From Gammaproteobacteria bacterium (GTDB lineage: Bacteria; Pseudomonadota; Gammaproteobacteria; Pseudomonadales; Pseudohongiellaceae): a DNA stretch of 11,350 nt. The position numbers were made by a program, and so were the translations under genes. The stretch spans positions 1-11,350 of the forward strand of contig JAESUT010000066.1 in NCBI GenBank assembly GCA_016762995.1, read 5' to 3'. Below, piece after piece: positions 1-5,955 of this stretch (position 1 is its first letter; each line of letters starts with the position of its first letter). The notes beneath the pieces are model-generated. The model had not been told where the DNA came from. It saw only the letters and a program-made list of their open reading frames with translations, and made no database searches.

Positions 1-52
1 GCGCAAGCTGGCGTAATTAATGACTTTTCGGCTTATCTCTGCTTGTAGATTT

Positions 53-61
53 TGCTAGAAT
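53..61 (+). promoter_or_regulatory. Possible extended -10 promoter for the cimA/leuA-like gene
   Basis: TGCTAGAAT at 53-61 fits an extended -10 (TGn plus TAGAAT, five of six matches to TATAAT). The -35 position about 17 bases upstream (TTATCT, 33-38) is poor, as is tolerated with an extended -10. Transcription would begin near 68, giving a leader of about 70 bases that holds the hairpin at 95-112. Seen as sequence only; activity is inferred. Confidence 0.35.
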
Positions 62-80
62 CCGAGCCCCGCCAGACTCT

Positions 81-143
81 ATGGCCCACACGTCAGGCAT
101 CTCTGGATGCCTAGGTTTAACTTTCATCAGGACTCCAGCATGA
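81..143 (+). CDS. Candidate 20-residue leader peptide upstream of cimA/leuA-like gene
   Basis: An ATG at 81 opens a 20-codon frame ending in TGA at 141-143, which overlaps the start codon of the synthase (ATGA). Two isoleucine codons (ATC) and two leucine codons (CTA, TTA) fall among 20 codons, and the hairpin 95-112 lies inside the frame. This arrangement resembles leader peptides of branched-chain amino acid operons. Against it, no good Shine-Dalgarno sequence precedes the ATG, and the frame is short enough to arise by chance. It is a hypothesis, not a firm gene. Confidence 0.22.
   Translation: MAHTSGISGCLGLTFIRTPA
95..112 (+). promoter_or_regulatory. Hairpin in the cimA/leuA-like leader
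   Basis: AGGCATC (95-101), loop TCTG, GATGCCT (106-112) is a perfect 7-bp stem with a 4-base loop. It is followed by AGGTTTAACTTT, a weak T-rich run. It could be an attenuator in the leader of the synthase gene or the terminator of a gene left of the window. The stem is directly visible; the role is inferred. Confidence 0.4.
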
Positions 144-1681
144 CTGCCCAAACGCATACCCGTCATATCAGTTTGCTCGATACAACACTGCGAGATGGCG
201 AACAAACTCAGGGTGTTTCTTTTTCTGTAAATGAGAAAGTGAACATTGCCCGTGCACTTCTGCAATCCCTGAAGGTGGATCGCATTGAAGTTGCTTCTGC
301 GTGTGTGTCAGAGGGTGAAAAGGTTGCCGTGTCACAGATTACCGCGTGGGCCGATTCGGTTGGCAAGCTTGATCGTGTCGAGGTGTTGGGGTTCGTCGAT
401 CATAAGCGCAGCGTGGACTGGATTGCGAGTGCTGGCGGAAAGGTTATCAACCTTCTCGCGAAGGGCAGTGAGAAACACTGCCGCGAGCAATTAGGCAAGA
501 CGCTTGAGGAGCACGTAGCGGATATTCAGAAAACTGCTAGTTATGCGAAAAGTCAGGGCCTGCGCGTCAATATGTATTTGGAAGACTGGTCCAATGGCTA
601 TGCGAATAGCAAAGACTATGTGATGGGGCTAGTAGAAGGCACAAAGCAATGCGGGATAGGCCACTATTTGCTGCCAGATACCCTCGGTGTGCTGTCGCCT
701 GACGAGGTAACCGCCTCCCTGCGAGACATGATCGAGAGCTTTCCCGAATTGGAATTCGATTTTCATCCGCATAACGACTACGGCCTAGCTACCGCGAATG
801 TATTGGCCGCAGTGGATGCGGGGATCAATACCATTCACTGCACCATAAATTGCTTGGGCGAGCGCGCTGGAAACGCTTCGCTTGCCGAAGTGGCCGTTGT
901 GTTGAAAGACAAGATGGGCATGGAGTTATCCATAGATGAGACCCGGATCGGTTTACTTAGCCGTATGGTCGAAAATTTCTCTGGCAAATGGATCGCCGCG
1001 AACACGCCTGTAGTAGGGGCTGACGTATTTACTCAGACAGCGGGTATTCACGCCGACGGCGACCTGAAAGGCAATCTTTACGTAACCGAACTCAGTCCGG
1101 AGCGCTTTGCACGAAAACGCGTCTATGCGCTAGGTAAGATGAGCGGCAAGGCTTCTTTGATCAACAATTTAGACGAGTTGGGCATAAGCCTCTCTAAAGA
1201 TGATCAGGCGAAGGTGCTTGAGAGGATCGTTAAGCTGGGCGATTCAAAGCACATCATTACCTCCGAAGACCTGCCTTTTATTATCGCCGATGTCATGGAG
1301 AGCCGTGATTTCCACAACATTATGCTTCTCAATTGTTACATAAGCAGTGGCTTGAATGTCGAGAGCACCGCGAGTATCCGTGTCGAGCTAGAAGGCAATG
1401 AGTTGCAGGGCTCAGGTTCTGGCAACGGTGGCTTCGCCGCCTTCTTCGATGCAATCGAAAAGTTGTTGAATGAGAGGGGCTTTGAGATGCCTGCACTATT
1501 GGATTATGAGGTGCACATTCCCCGTGGTGGAAATATCGATGCACTAACGGAATGTATCATTACTTGGGAATGGCAGGAGCAGGAATTCAAGACCCGTGGT
1601 GTCGACTCGAATCAGGTTCTTGCGGGCGTTAAGGCTGCAATGCGCATGATTAATTTGCGCATGCAGGCCGAAAAACACTAG
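140..1681 (+). CDS. 2-isopropylmalate synthase / (R)-citramalate synthase family enzyme
   Basis: Cytosolic Claisen-type acyltransferase that condenses acetyl-CoA with a 2-oxoacid: 2-oxoisovalerate gives 2-isopropylmalate (leucine), or pyruvate gives citramalate (isoleucine). The 513-residue protein has an N-terminal HMGL-like TIM barrel with LLDTTLRDGEQ (residues about 12-22; Asp metal ligand and catalytic Arg), FDFHPHNDYG (His-x-His metal ligands) and CLGERAGNAS (Asn ligand). A C-terminal LeuA-type regulatory domain contains GSGSGNGGFAAFF and TRGVDSNQ. Length matches LeuA (about 520). The start at 140 is preferred over an ATG at 107 because AGGA sits 7 bases upstream and LeuA-like proteins begin close to the DTTLRDG motif. 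From memory, the whole protein resembles the LeuA/CimA clade common in Bacteroidota (VDWI..AG.KV.NLL.KGS, YLEDWSNG, FTQTAGIHADGD). Substrate choice cannot be decided from sequence, so no symbol is given. The neighbouring convergent leuB supports branched-chain synthesis. Confidence 0.9.
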   Translation: MTAQTHTRHISLLDTTLRDGEQTQGVSFSVNEKVNIARALLQSLKVDRIEVASACVSEGEKVAVSQITAWADSVGKLDRVEVLGFVDHKRSVDWIASAGGKVINLLAKGSEKHCREQLGKTLEEHVADIQKTASYAKSQGLRVNMYLEDWSNGYANSKDYVMGLVEGTKQCGIGHYLLPDTLGVLSPDEVTASLRDMIESFPELEFDFHPHNDYGLATANVLAAVDAGINTIHCTINCLGERAGNASLAEVAVVLKDKMGMELSIDETRIGLLSRMVENFSGKWIAANTPVVGADVFTQTAGIHADGDLKGNLYVTELSPERFARKRVYALGKMSGKASLINNLDELGISLSKDDQAKVLERIVKLGDSKHIITSEDLPFIIADVMESRDFHNIMLLNCYISSGLNVESTASIRVELEGNELQGSGSGNGGFAAFFDAIEKLLNERGFEMPALLDYEVHIPRGGNIDALTECIITWEWQEQEFKTRGVDSNQVLAGVKAAMRMINLRMQAEKH

Positions 1682-1701
1682 CTAACTCTGTTCCTAGCTT
1701 C

Positions 1702-2811
1702 TTAGGCAGGAATTGGGGTCTTGGCTAACTCGCTAACGACTAAATCTCCGAAAGCCTGAGTGCTTATCATCTTTACACCCTCTCCCGGCTTAGAAAGGTC
1801 GGGAGTAGAATTTCCCTGAGCGAAAACACTCTGCATTGCGTGCCAGACATTTCGCGCTTCGGCCTCCAGGCCAAAACTCATTTCTAGCATCATGGCGACA
1901 GAGCCGATCATGGAATACGGGTTGGCTATGTTCTGGCCAGCAATATCGGGTGCAGACCCGTGCGAGGGCTCGTAGTAGGCCTTGTCAGGTCCGAGACATG
2001 CCGAGGGCATAAGGCCAAGCGACCCAAGAATTCCACCAGCTTGGTCACTCAATATGTCGCCGAACATGTTCTCCATGACCATTACGTCGAATTGACCGGG
2101 ATTTAGGCAGAGATAGGTTGCCGCCGCGTCTACCAAAATATGTTTCACTTCTACTTCTGGATAATCCTGGCCGACTTCTTCGAGAACTTCGTTCCATAGA
2201 ACGCTGGATTTAAGGACGTTCGATTTATGGATGTTGTGAAGCACCTTCTTACGCTTCATCGATGTTTCGAAAGCTACCTTCGCGATATCAGCTATCTGGT
2301 CTTCATCGTACTCAAGCATTTCATGGACGTAGCGTTTCCCCTGCGCATTGACGCCAGTTTCTTTCTTGCCAAAATATAATCCGCCTACAAGTTCGCGAAT
2401 GATGATGAAATCGATTCCGTCGCCGATAATTTCTGGCTTGAGCGGAGAGAAGTGCGCAAGGTCCTTTGGAAGGTAGACCGGCCTAATATTAGCAAAGGTG
2501 TTGTAGCGGCGCCTAAGAGGCAGCAATGCACCACGCTCAGGCTGCATGTCCACAGGAATTTTCTTCGATTCCTCGTGGCTGAGCCCTATCGGCCCTTTTA
2601 AGATTGCATCTGCAGAATCGCATAGCGCCTTAGTGGCTTCGGGAAACGCATGTCCATGGTCGAAGTAGGCATTGGCGCCAAACGCACCATGCTGTAAGTC
2701 TAGTTCAAGGTTATTGCGCGAAGCGACTAGGTTTAGAATCTTTACTGCCTCGGCAGTGATTTCCGGGCCGATTCCATCTCCATCTAACAGTGCGATCTTG
2801 TATGCGGTCAT
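1702..2811 (-). CDS. leuB: 3-isopropylmalate dehydrogenase
   Basis: NAD-dependent oxidative decarboxylase of the leucine pathway: 3-isopropylmalate to 2-oxoisocaproate. The same family also serves the citramalate route to 2-oxobutyrate. The 369-residue length is typical. Visible motifs in order: LLDGDGIGPE (residues 8-17), QPERGALLPLRRRYNTFANIRP (same layout as E. coli LeuB, with substrate-binding Arg residues), RELVGGLYFG (catalytic Tyr), HKSNVL (catalytic Lys), LVDAAAT (metal Asp), FGDILSDQAGG (two metal Asp) and HGSAPDIAGQNIANP (NAD site, Asp favours NAD over NADP). Two usual residues differ: the Asp before the catalytic Lys is His, and the usual Asp-Asn pair reads Asp-Ala. AAGGA lies 6-7 bases before the ATG. 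The gene converges with the synthase, 20 bases away, so the two are not co-transcribed. leuC and leuD are not in the window. Confidence 0.92.
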   Translation of the reverse strand: MTAYKIALLDGDGIGPEITAEAVKILNLVASRNNLELDLQHGAFGANAYFDHGHAFPEATKALCDSADAILKGPIGLSHEESKKIPVDMQPERGALLPLRRRYNTFANIRPVYLPKDLAHFSPLKPEIIGDGIDFIIIRELVGGLYFGKKETGVNAQGKRYVHEMLEYDEDQIADIAKVAFETSMKRKKVLHNIHKSNVLKSSVLWNEVLEEVGQDYPEVEVKHILVDAAATYLCLNPGQFDVMVMENMFGDILSDQAGGILGSLGLMPSACLGPDKAYYEPSHGSAPDIAGQNIANPYSMIGSVAMMLEMSFGLEAEARNVWHAMQSVFAQGNSTPDLSKPGEGVKMISTQAFGDLVVSELAKTPIPA

Positions 2812-2851
2812 GTTCTGTCCTTGCCGAAAAATATGTGAGTCAAAGCTCGAA

Positions 2852-2882
2852 ATTATCAGGGAAAACTAAGGGCGACAGTCAG
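2852..2882 (-). promoter_or_regulatory. Weak candidate promoter for leuB
   Basis: On the - strand GATAAT (2852-2857) matches five of six -10 bases. CTGACT (2877-2882) is a poor -35 at a long 19-base spacing. The predicted transcript would have a leader of about 35 bases. Low confidence. Confidence 0.25.
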
Positions 2883-3023
2883 AAAATGACCGGCGGCGTC
2901 TTCAAAGAGGCGCGTAATTTACCATGCCAGCTATTTACTGGACAAGTAGAAGGCAAAGTAAGAGGAAATAGGCTTAATTGAATTCGTACAAATTAAGGGG
3001 AGGAGGCTTGTGAAACGAGGATA

Positions 3024-3050
3024 AGTCGCCGCTAGTTTAGCGCGGCGACT
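3024..3050 (-). terminator. Strong hairpin overlapping the 3' end of the 55-aa gene
   Basis: AGTCGCCGC (3024-3032) and GCGGCGACT (3042-3050) form a perfect 9-bp GC-rich stem with a 9-base loop. The stop codon of the 55-residue frame (3032-3034 on the - strand) lies at the loop edge, so the last codons are part of the hairpin. The following - strand sequence TATCCTCGTTTC has only scattered T, so intrinsic termination would be imperfect. It may instead protect the mRNA 3' end. Confidence 0.5.
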
Positions 3051-3199
3051 ACTACAGAAACTTGACGGATAAAAATCAGAGTGAGAATGATAACAACCGC
3101 GTAGACCGCACCGTCACCCAATTCCAGACCAAAAAAAGTCTTGGGCTTCTTATCTCCAGTCTTAGTCTCAGTCTCATCGTGTTCTTCATCGAAACTCAT
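3032..3199 (-). CDS. Small single-span membrane protein, unknown function (55 aa)
   Basis: Not recognised as a named family. The frame starts at an ATG with AAGGGG placed about 7 bases upstream, and stops with TAG inside a strong hairpin. The first 20 residues are very acidic and then lysine-rich (MSFDEEHDETETK, then GDKKPK). A short linker (FFGLELGDG) leads to a hydrophobic stretch at residues 31-44 (AVYAVVIILTLIFI), an Arg-Gln pair and a second hydrophobic tail (VSVVVAAL). This suggests one membrane segment with a charged N-terminal tail, probably facing the cytoplasm. The good ribosome site, the charged/hydrophobic division and the hairpin at the end argue that it is real. It lies about 140 bases downstream of tRNA-Leu on the same strand, so read-through from the tRNA promoter is possible. 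It may be conserved but unannotated because of its size. Confidence 0.6.
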   Translation of the reverse strand: MSFDEEHDETETKTGDKKPKTFFGLELGDGAVYAVVIILTLIFIRQVSVVVAALN

Positions 3200-3338
3200 C
3201 GTGTTCCCCTTCTCTAGACAGAGCCGAATTTGGCCTTTCCGTTGTCTCTTTCTCTATATATATCGTTCTAGCTCCAGAACTGTATCGGCAAGCTGCGCCT
3301 GCACTTCACATCTACAGTCCATTTTGAAGCAAATCGAT

Positions 3339-3425
3339 TGGTACCAGTGGGCGGACTTGAACCGCCACTCCCGTGAAGGAACCGGATTTTGAATCCGGCG
3401 TGTCTACCAATTTCACCACACTGGC
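3339..3425 (-). tRNA. tRNA-Leu (anticodon CAA)
   Basis: The - strand gives an 87-base class II tRNA. The acceptor stem is GCCAGTG/CACTGGT (with a terminal G-U), followed by A73 and an encoded CCA. The anticodon arm is CCGGA-TTCAAAA-TCCGG with anticodon CAA, reading UUG. A long variable arm (TTCC TTCAC GGGA) and a T arm GGCGG-TTCAAGT-CCGCC are present. The layout matches E. coli leuX. leuX-type genes are frequent island integration sites, but no second copy of the 3' end and no integrase are seen here. Confidence 0.97.
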
Positions 3426-3439
3426 ATGAATCGAATACT

Positions 3440-3504
3440 GCTTGGCATAGCATGTTAAAGGCACCTTCTCTCAAATTCCGCTTGAGAATGCCTTCTAGCC
3501 AAGC
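3440..3504 (-). promoter_or_regulatory. Nested hairpin in the leader of tRNA-Leu
   Basis: Three perfect stems nest in the 65 bases before the tRNA. The outer stem is 7 bp (3440-3446 with 3498-3504), the middle 6 bp (3458-3463 with 3489-3494), and the inner 6 bp (3469-3474 with 3482-3487) with a 7-base loop. It begins within a few bases of the predicted transcription start and ends 14 bases from the mature tRNA. It could guide processing of the precursor, be a released small RNA, or be an accident of sequence. Stems are seen; function is inferred. Confidence 0.4.
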
Positions 3505-3513
3505 CAGCCGCGC

Positions 3514-3541
3514 ATTATACCAATTGCGCTTGAACCTGCAA
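3514..3541 (-). promoter_or_regulatory. Promoter of tRNA-Leu with GC-rich discriminator
   Basis: On the - strand TATAAT (3514-3519) is a perfect -10. TTGCAG (3536-3541) is a fair -35 at a 16-base spacing. The bases after the -10 are GCGCGGC, a GC-rich discriminator as known for stringently controlled stable-RNA promoters. Transcription would start near 3507, about 80 bases before the tRNA. The rest of the gap 3542-3755 shows no gene that I can support. Confidence 0.65.
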
Positions 3542-3755
3542 TTGCTCTGTGAATTTGTCGGGATTCCAAGATTTAATGAAACCCCAACTAAATTTGCTGA
3601 ACATTGCTCTTCGTTTGGCTTTTTCGTCTTGCTCGCTACCTGCCTGCATGGAGGAAAATAGCTAGTTAAGGCGCACATTTACATTGCCCACGGGATTTGT
3701 GTGATTTACTTCCCGCCCAAATAGTGGTATCGCGACTTTGTAGATAGAGGGTAGA

Positions 3756-3775
3756 AGGGGACGTATATGTCCCCT
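3756..3775 (-). terminator. Probable terminator hairpin of aceA
   Basis: AGGGGAC (3756-3762) and GTCCCCT (3769-3775) form a perfect 7-bp stem with a 6-base loop, starting 4 bases after the aceA stop codon. The - strand continues TCTACCCTCTATC, with no uninterrupted T run, so it may need help from Rho or act as an mRNA 3' stabiliser. Confidence 0.5.
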
Positions 3776-3779
3776 GCAG

Positions 3780-5378
3780 CTAGTTAAATTGATTCATTGT
3801 GTTGGCTCCACCTCCAGCCTTTAATGCAGCATCACCAGAGAAGTAACTCTTGTGATCGTCTCCGATATTTGAGCCGGCCATTGCTTGATGCTTCACACAG
3901 GCGAGTTTCTCGCGAATCTCAATGCGTTGAACTCCGCTTACATAGGCCAACATACCTTTTTCACCAAAGTAGTCTTTAGCGAGTGAATCGGTACTGAGTG
4001 CGGCTGTGTGGTACGTCGGAAGGGTGATCAGGTGATGGAATACACCTGCTTCTCTTGCCGCGTCACGCTGAAAGTTCTGAATTCTTTGGTCGGCATCTAA
4101 AGCCAACTCTGTTTCATCGTAGATCACACTCATCAGTTGCTCGCGGTCATAGCGAGAGAGGTCTTTTCCTTGAGATTGCCATGCGTCAAAAACCTGCTGT
4201 CGAAAATTTAGGGTCCAGTTGAATGACGGGCTATTGTTATAGACCAGTTTGGCGTTGGGTACCGCTTCTTTTATTCGATTAACCATTGATGCAATTTCAT
4301 TGATATCTGGCGTGGCTGTTTCAATCCAAAGCAAATCGGCACCGTTTTCAAGTGATGTAATACAGTCGAGAACAACCCTGTCTTCACCGCTGTTTTCGCG
4401 AAAACGGAAAAGCCCGTTGGCAAGACGATTGGTCAACTGTATTTGATCGTTTACCTTTACCGCAATATCACCATTTTTCATGGTAGTCGTATCGGTCAGT
4501 GGCTGGAGATCCAAAAACTGATTGTATTGATCACCTAGGTCACCTGCCTGCTCGGTAGTGGCAATTTTTTGAGTTAAGCCTGCACCAAGTGAATCTGTGC
4601 GAGCTACAATAATTCCATTTTCTACGCCAAGCTCTAAAAAGGCATAGCGAACAGCGCGGATTTTGGCTAAAAACTCCTCATGAGGCACGGTTACTTTTCC
4701 GTCTTGGTGACCGCACTGTTTAGCATCAGAAACTTGATTTTCCAACTGAATAGCACAGGCGCCAGCTTCAATCATTCGCTTCGCTAAGAGGTAAGTAGCT
4801 TCCTCGTTGCCAAACCCAGCATCGATGTCTGCAATGATCGGCACGATGTACGATTCGTAATTGGCGATCTCGTTTTGCAGGCGCTGTGTGGCCACGCTAT
4901 CACCTCGCCCCTTTGCATCATCCAGGCTGGAGAAAAGATCGCGCAGCTCTCTAGCGTCAGCCTGTCTTAAGAAAGTATAAATTTCTTCTATCAGGTCAGG
5001 CACGGATGTTTTCTCATGCATGGATTGGTCAGGCAGCGGGCCGAATTCAGATCTTAATGCGGCAATCATCCAGCCAGAAAGATAGAGGTAGCGTTTGTCA
5101 GTGGTGCCATGATGTTTTTTAATTGAAAGCATTTTTTGCTGCGCAATAAAACCATGCCAGCAGCCCAATGACTGTGTGTAATTAGAAGAGTCATTGTCAT
5201 AGTCATCCATATCTTTTCGCATTAGCCCAGCTGTATGCCTTGCGATATCGAGTCCTGTTTTGAACTGATTCTGAGTGCGCATTCTAGCGGCGTGTTCCGG
5301 ATTAATAGATCTCCATGATGCGCCAGCAATTGATTTTAAGTCGGTTATTTTCTGTATATCGTCAGTGTAAAGTGTCAT
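3780..5378 (-). CDS. aceA: Isocitrate lyase
   Basis: Key enzyme of the glyoxylate shunt; splits isocitrate to glyoxylate and succinate, allowing growth on acetate, fatty acids and other two-carbon sources. The 532-residue protein belongs to the long subfamily found in Pseudomonas and relatives (about 530), rather than the E. coli type (434). The active-site loop is KQCGHQDGK (Cys near residue 222); the more familiar signature is K[KR]CGH, and KQCGH is normal in this subfamily. Other support: ADIDAGFGNEEATYLLAKRM for the Mg/substrate site, IVARTDSLGAG, LLWIETATPD and YNNSPSFNW. The start is set by AGGA 7 bases upstream of ATG 5378. An unknown 98-aa gene lies 77 bases upstream on the same strand, and an XRE regulator is divergent beyond it, an arrangement that suggests local control. 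aceB (malate synthase) is not in the window. Confidence 0.97.
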   Translation of the reverse strand: MTLYTDDIQKITDLKSIAGASWRSINPEHAARMRTQNQFKTGLDIARHTAGLMRKDMDDYDNDSSNYTQSLGCWHGFIAQQKMLSIKKHHGTTDKRYLYLSGWMIAALRSEFGPLPDQSMHEKTSVPDLIEEIYTFLRQADARELRDLFSSLDDAKGRGDSVATQRLQNEIANYESYIVPIIADIDAGFGNEEATYLLAKRMIEAGACAIQLENQVSDAKQCGHQDGKVTVPHEEFLAKIRAVRYAFLELGVENGIIVARTDSLGAGLTQKIATTEQAGDLGDQYNQFLDLQPLTDTTTMKNGDIAVKVNDQIQLTNRLANGLFRFRENSGEDRVVLDCITSLENGADLLWIETATPDINEIASMVNRIKEAVPNAKLVYNNSPSFNWTLNFRQQVFDAWQSQGKDLSRYDREQLMSVIYDETELALDADQRIQNFQRDAAREAGVFHHLITLPTYHTAALSTDSLAKDYFGEKGMLAYVSGVQRIEIREKLACVKHQAMAGSNIGDDHKSYFSGDAALKAGGGANTMNQFN

Positions 5379-5392
5379 TGATATTCCTATCG

Positions 5393-5410
5393 CTGCCTGG
5401 ATTGCGGCAG
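5393..5410 (-). promoter_or_regulatory. Small hairpin in the aceA leader
   Basis: CTGCC (5393-5397) and GGCAG (5406-5410) form a 5-bp stem just upstream of the aceA ribosome-binding site. It is close enough to influence initiation, but short enough to be chance. Confidence 0.2.
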
Positions 5411-5413
5411 GGC

Positions 5414-5424
5414 TGTATGGTTAG
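5414..5424 (-). repeat. 11-bp repeat CTAACCATACA upstream of aceA
   Basis: TGTATGGTTAG at 5414-5424 recurs exactly at 5806-5816, upstream of the 98-aa gene. Its 8-base core occurs a third time, inverted, at 5831-5838. Read on the - strand, each exact copy lies upstream of a start codon: about 36 bases before aceA and about 54 bases before the 98-aa gene. It may be a regulator site or shared promoter element. The repeat is seen; the role is inferred. Confidence 0.35.
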
Positions 5425-5455
5425 TTAATGTTGATCATGCAAACGTAGAGTCACA

Positions 5456-5752
5456 CTAAAAATGCAGCTCTATAAGCTTTCGCTCATGACTAAGAGAGAT
5501 AAGAGAAGGACATTCACGGTCGCCACCGTAGTCTAAAAACGCGCTAGGGTTTTTTAAGCCCACACACTGGCCCGTGCTGAGATGAGCAAGCAAGCGGCCG
5601 AAGTAAACGCGGTACTGAGAGACGTTCCTGTGAGATCCCTCACTCAATGCAAAATGCGCGTCTAAAAAAGCTAATAGCTTCTCGGTGTCAGTGCTGAGTC
5701 TGTCAGCTAAGCTGAACGATTCGGTTAATTGCGCGTGGCTTAAGTTATTCAT
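5456..5752 (-). CDS. Unknown 98-aa protein upstream of aceA
   Basis: Not recognised. The 98-residue frame begins at an ATG with AGAAGG 6 bases upstream and ends 77 bases before aceA, on the same strand, so the two may form an operon. The protein is soluble in character. The first half looks helical and rich in Leu, Ser and Ala (SLADRLSTDTEKLLAFLDAH). A central YRVYFGRLLAHL segment is followed by a more polar C-terminal part containing one Cys near residue 63, another near residue 81, and several His and Glu. No signal peptide or membrane segment is apparent. Its position between aceA and a divergent regulator suggests a role tied to the glyoxylate shunt, for example as an accessory or regulatory protein, but no family evidence supports a specific function. 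Confidence 0.7.
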   Translation of the reverse strand: MNNLSHAQLTESFSLADRLSTDTEKLLAFLDAHFALSEGSHRNVSQYRVYFGRLLAHLSTGQCVGLKNPSAFLDYGGDRECPSLISLSHERKLIELHF

Positions 5753-5808
5753 GGGTTACCTTCTGAAGTTTAAGTTGAGCTAATTTGTGCAATGAGTGAA
5801 TGATTTGT

Positions 5809-5838
5809 ATGGTTAGAGCTTGCGCTCGTTCTAACCAT
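5809..5838. promoter_or_regulatory. Inverted repeat ATGGTTAGA/TCTAACCAT in divergent control region
   Basis: ATGGTTAGA (5809-5817) and TCTAACCAT (5830-5838) are a perfect 9-bp inverted repeat around a 12-base centre that itself contains GAGC-TTGC-GCTC. As DNA it could bind a dimeric regulator. As RNA in the leader of the - strand gene it would fold as a hairpin. The left arm is part of the 11-bp repeat also found before aceA. Confidence 0.45.
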
Positions 5839-5861
5839 GGAAGGAAGTGTAAGTTAAAATA

Positions 5862-5905
5862 TTGTGAAATTTATTAATAGAAATTTTACAGTGTAAATTT
5901 CACAA
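5862..5905. promoter_or_regulatory. Perfect 12-bp inverted repeat, likely operator of the divergent region
   Basis: TTGTGAAATTTA (5862-5873) and TAAATTTCACAA (5894-5905) are exact reverse complements separated by 20 bases. A third, imperfect copy (AGAAATTTTA, 5879-5888) lies between. The centre-to-centre spacing of the arms is about 32 bases (three helical turns), which suits two dimers or a looped dimer. It overlaps possible promoter elements on both strands: TTTACA 5885-5890 with TAAGAT 5910-5915 toward the + gene, and A+T-rich -10-like sequence toward the - gene. The natural candidate binder is the XRE regulator starting at 5956. Confidence 0.55.
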
Positions 5906-5955
5906 ATAGTAAGATACTCTCTACCCATTGATCGCTCTCTGGGAAATCGCATGCC

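Noticed and set aside
1680..1699. AGCTA/TAGCT as a terminator between the two convergent genes
   Set aside because: Only a 5-bp A+T-containing stem with a 10-base loop and no T run; chance is likely.
3260..3338. A 22-codon frame just 3' of the tRNA on the - strand
   Set aside because: No ribosome site and no recognisable features; too short to support.
3339..3425. tRNA-Leu(CAA) as an island attachment site
   Set aside because: leuX-type genes often carry islands, but no second copy of the tRNA 3' end, no integrase and no mobile gene are present in the window.
3268..3678. 136-residue open frame on the - strand
   Set aside because: It runs through the tRNA-Leu gene and its promoter; there is no family resemblance. 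The + strand frames at 3141-3392 and 3389-3661 also overlap the tRNA and are rejected for the same reason.
3660..3787. 10-bp direct repeat AGCTAGTTAA at 3660-3669 and 3778-3787
   Set aside because: Simple A+T-containing word without symmetry or context; no support for transposition or regulation.
5862..5905. Calling the repeat a RamB box
   Set aside because: Likeness to the actinobacterial motif is partial and recalled from memory; the protein is a distant relative, so only an operator-like repeat is reported.
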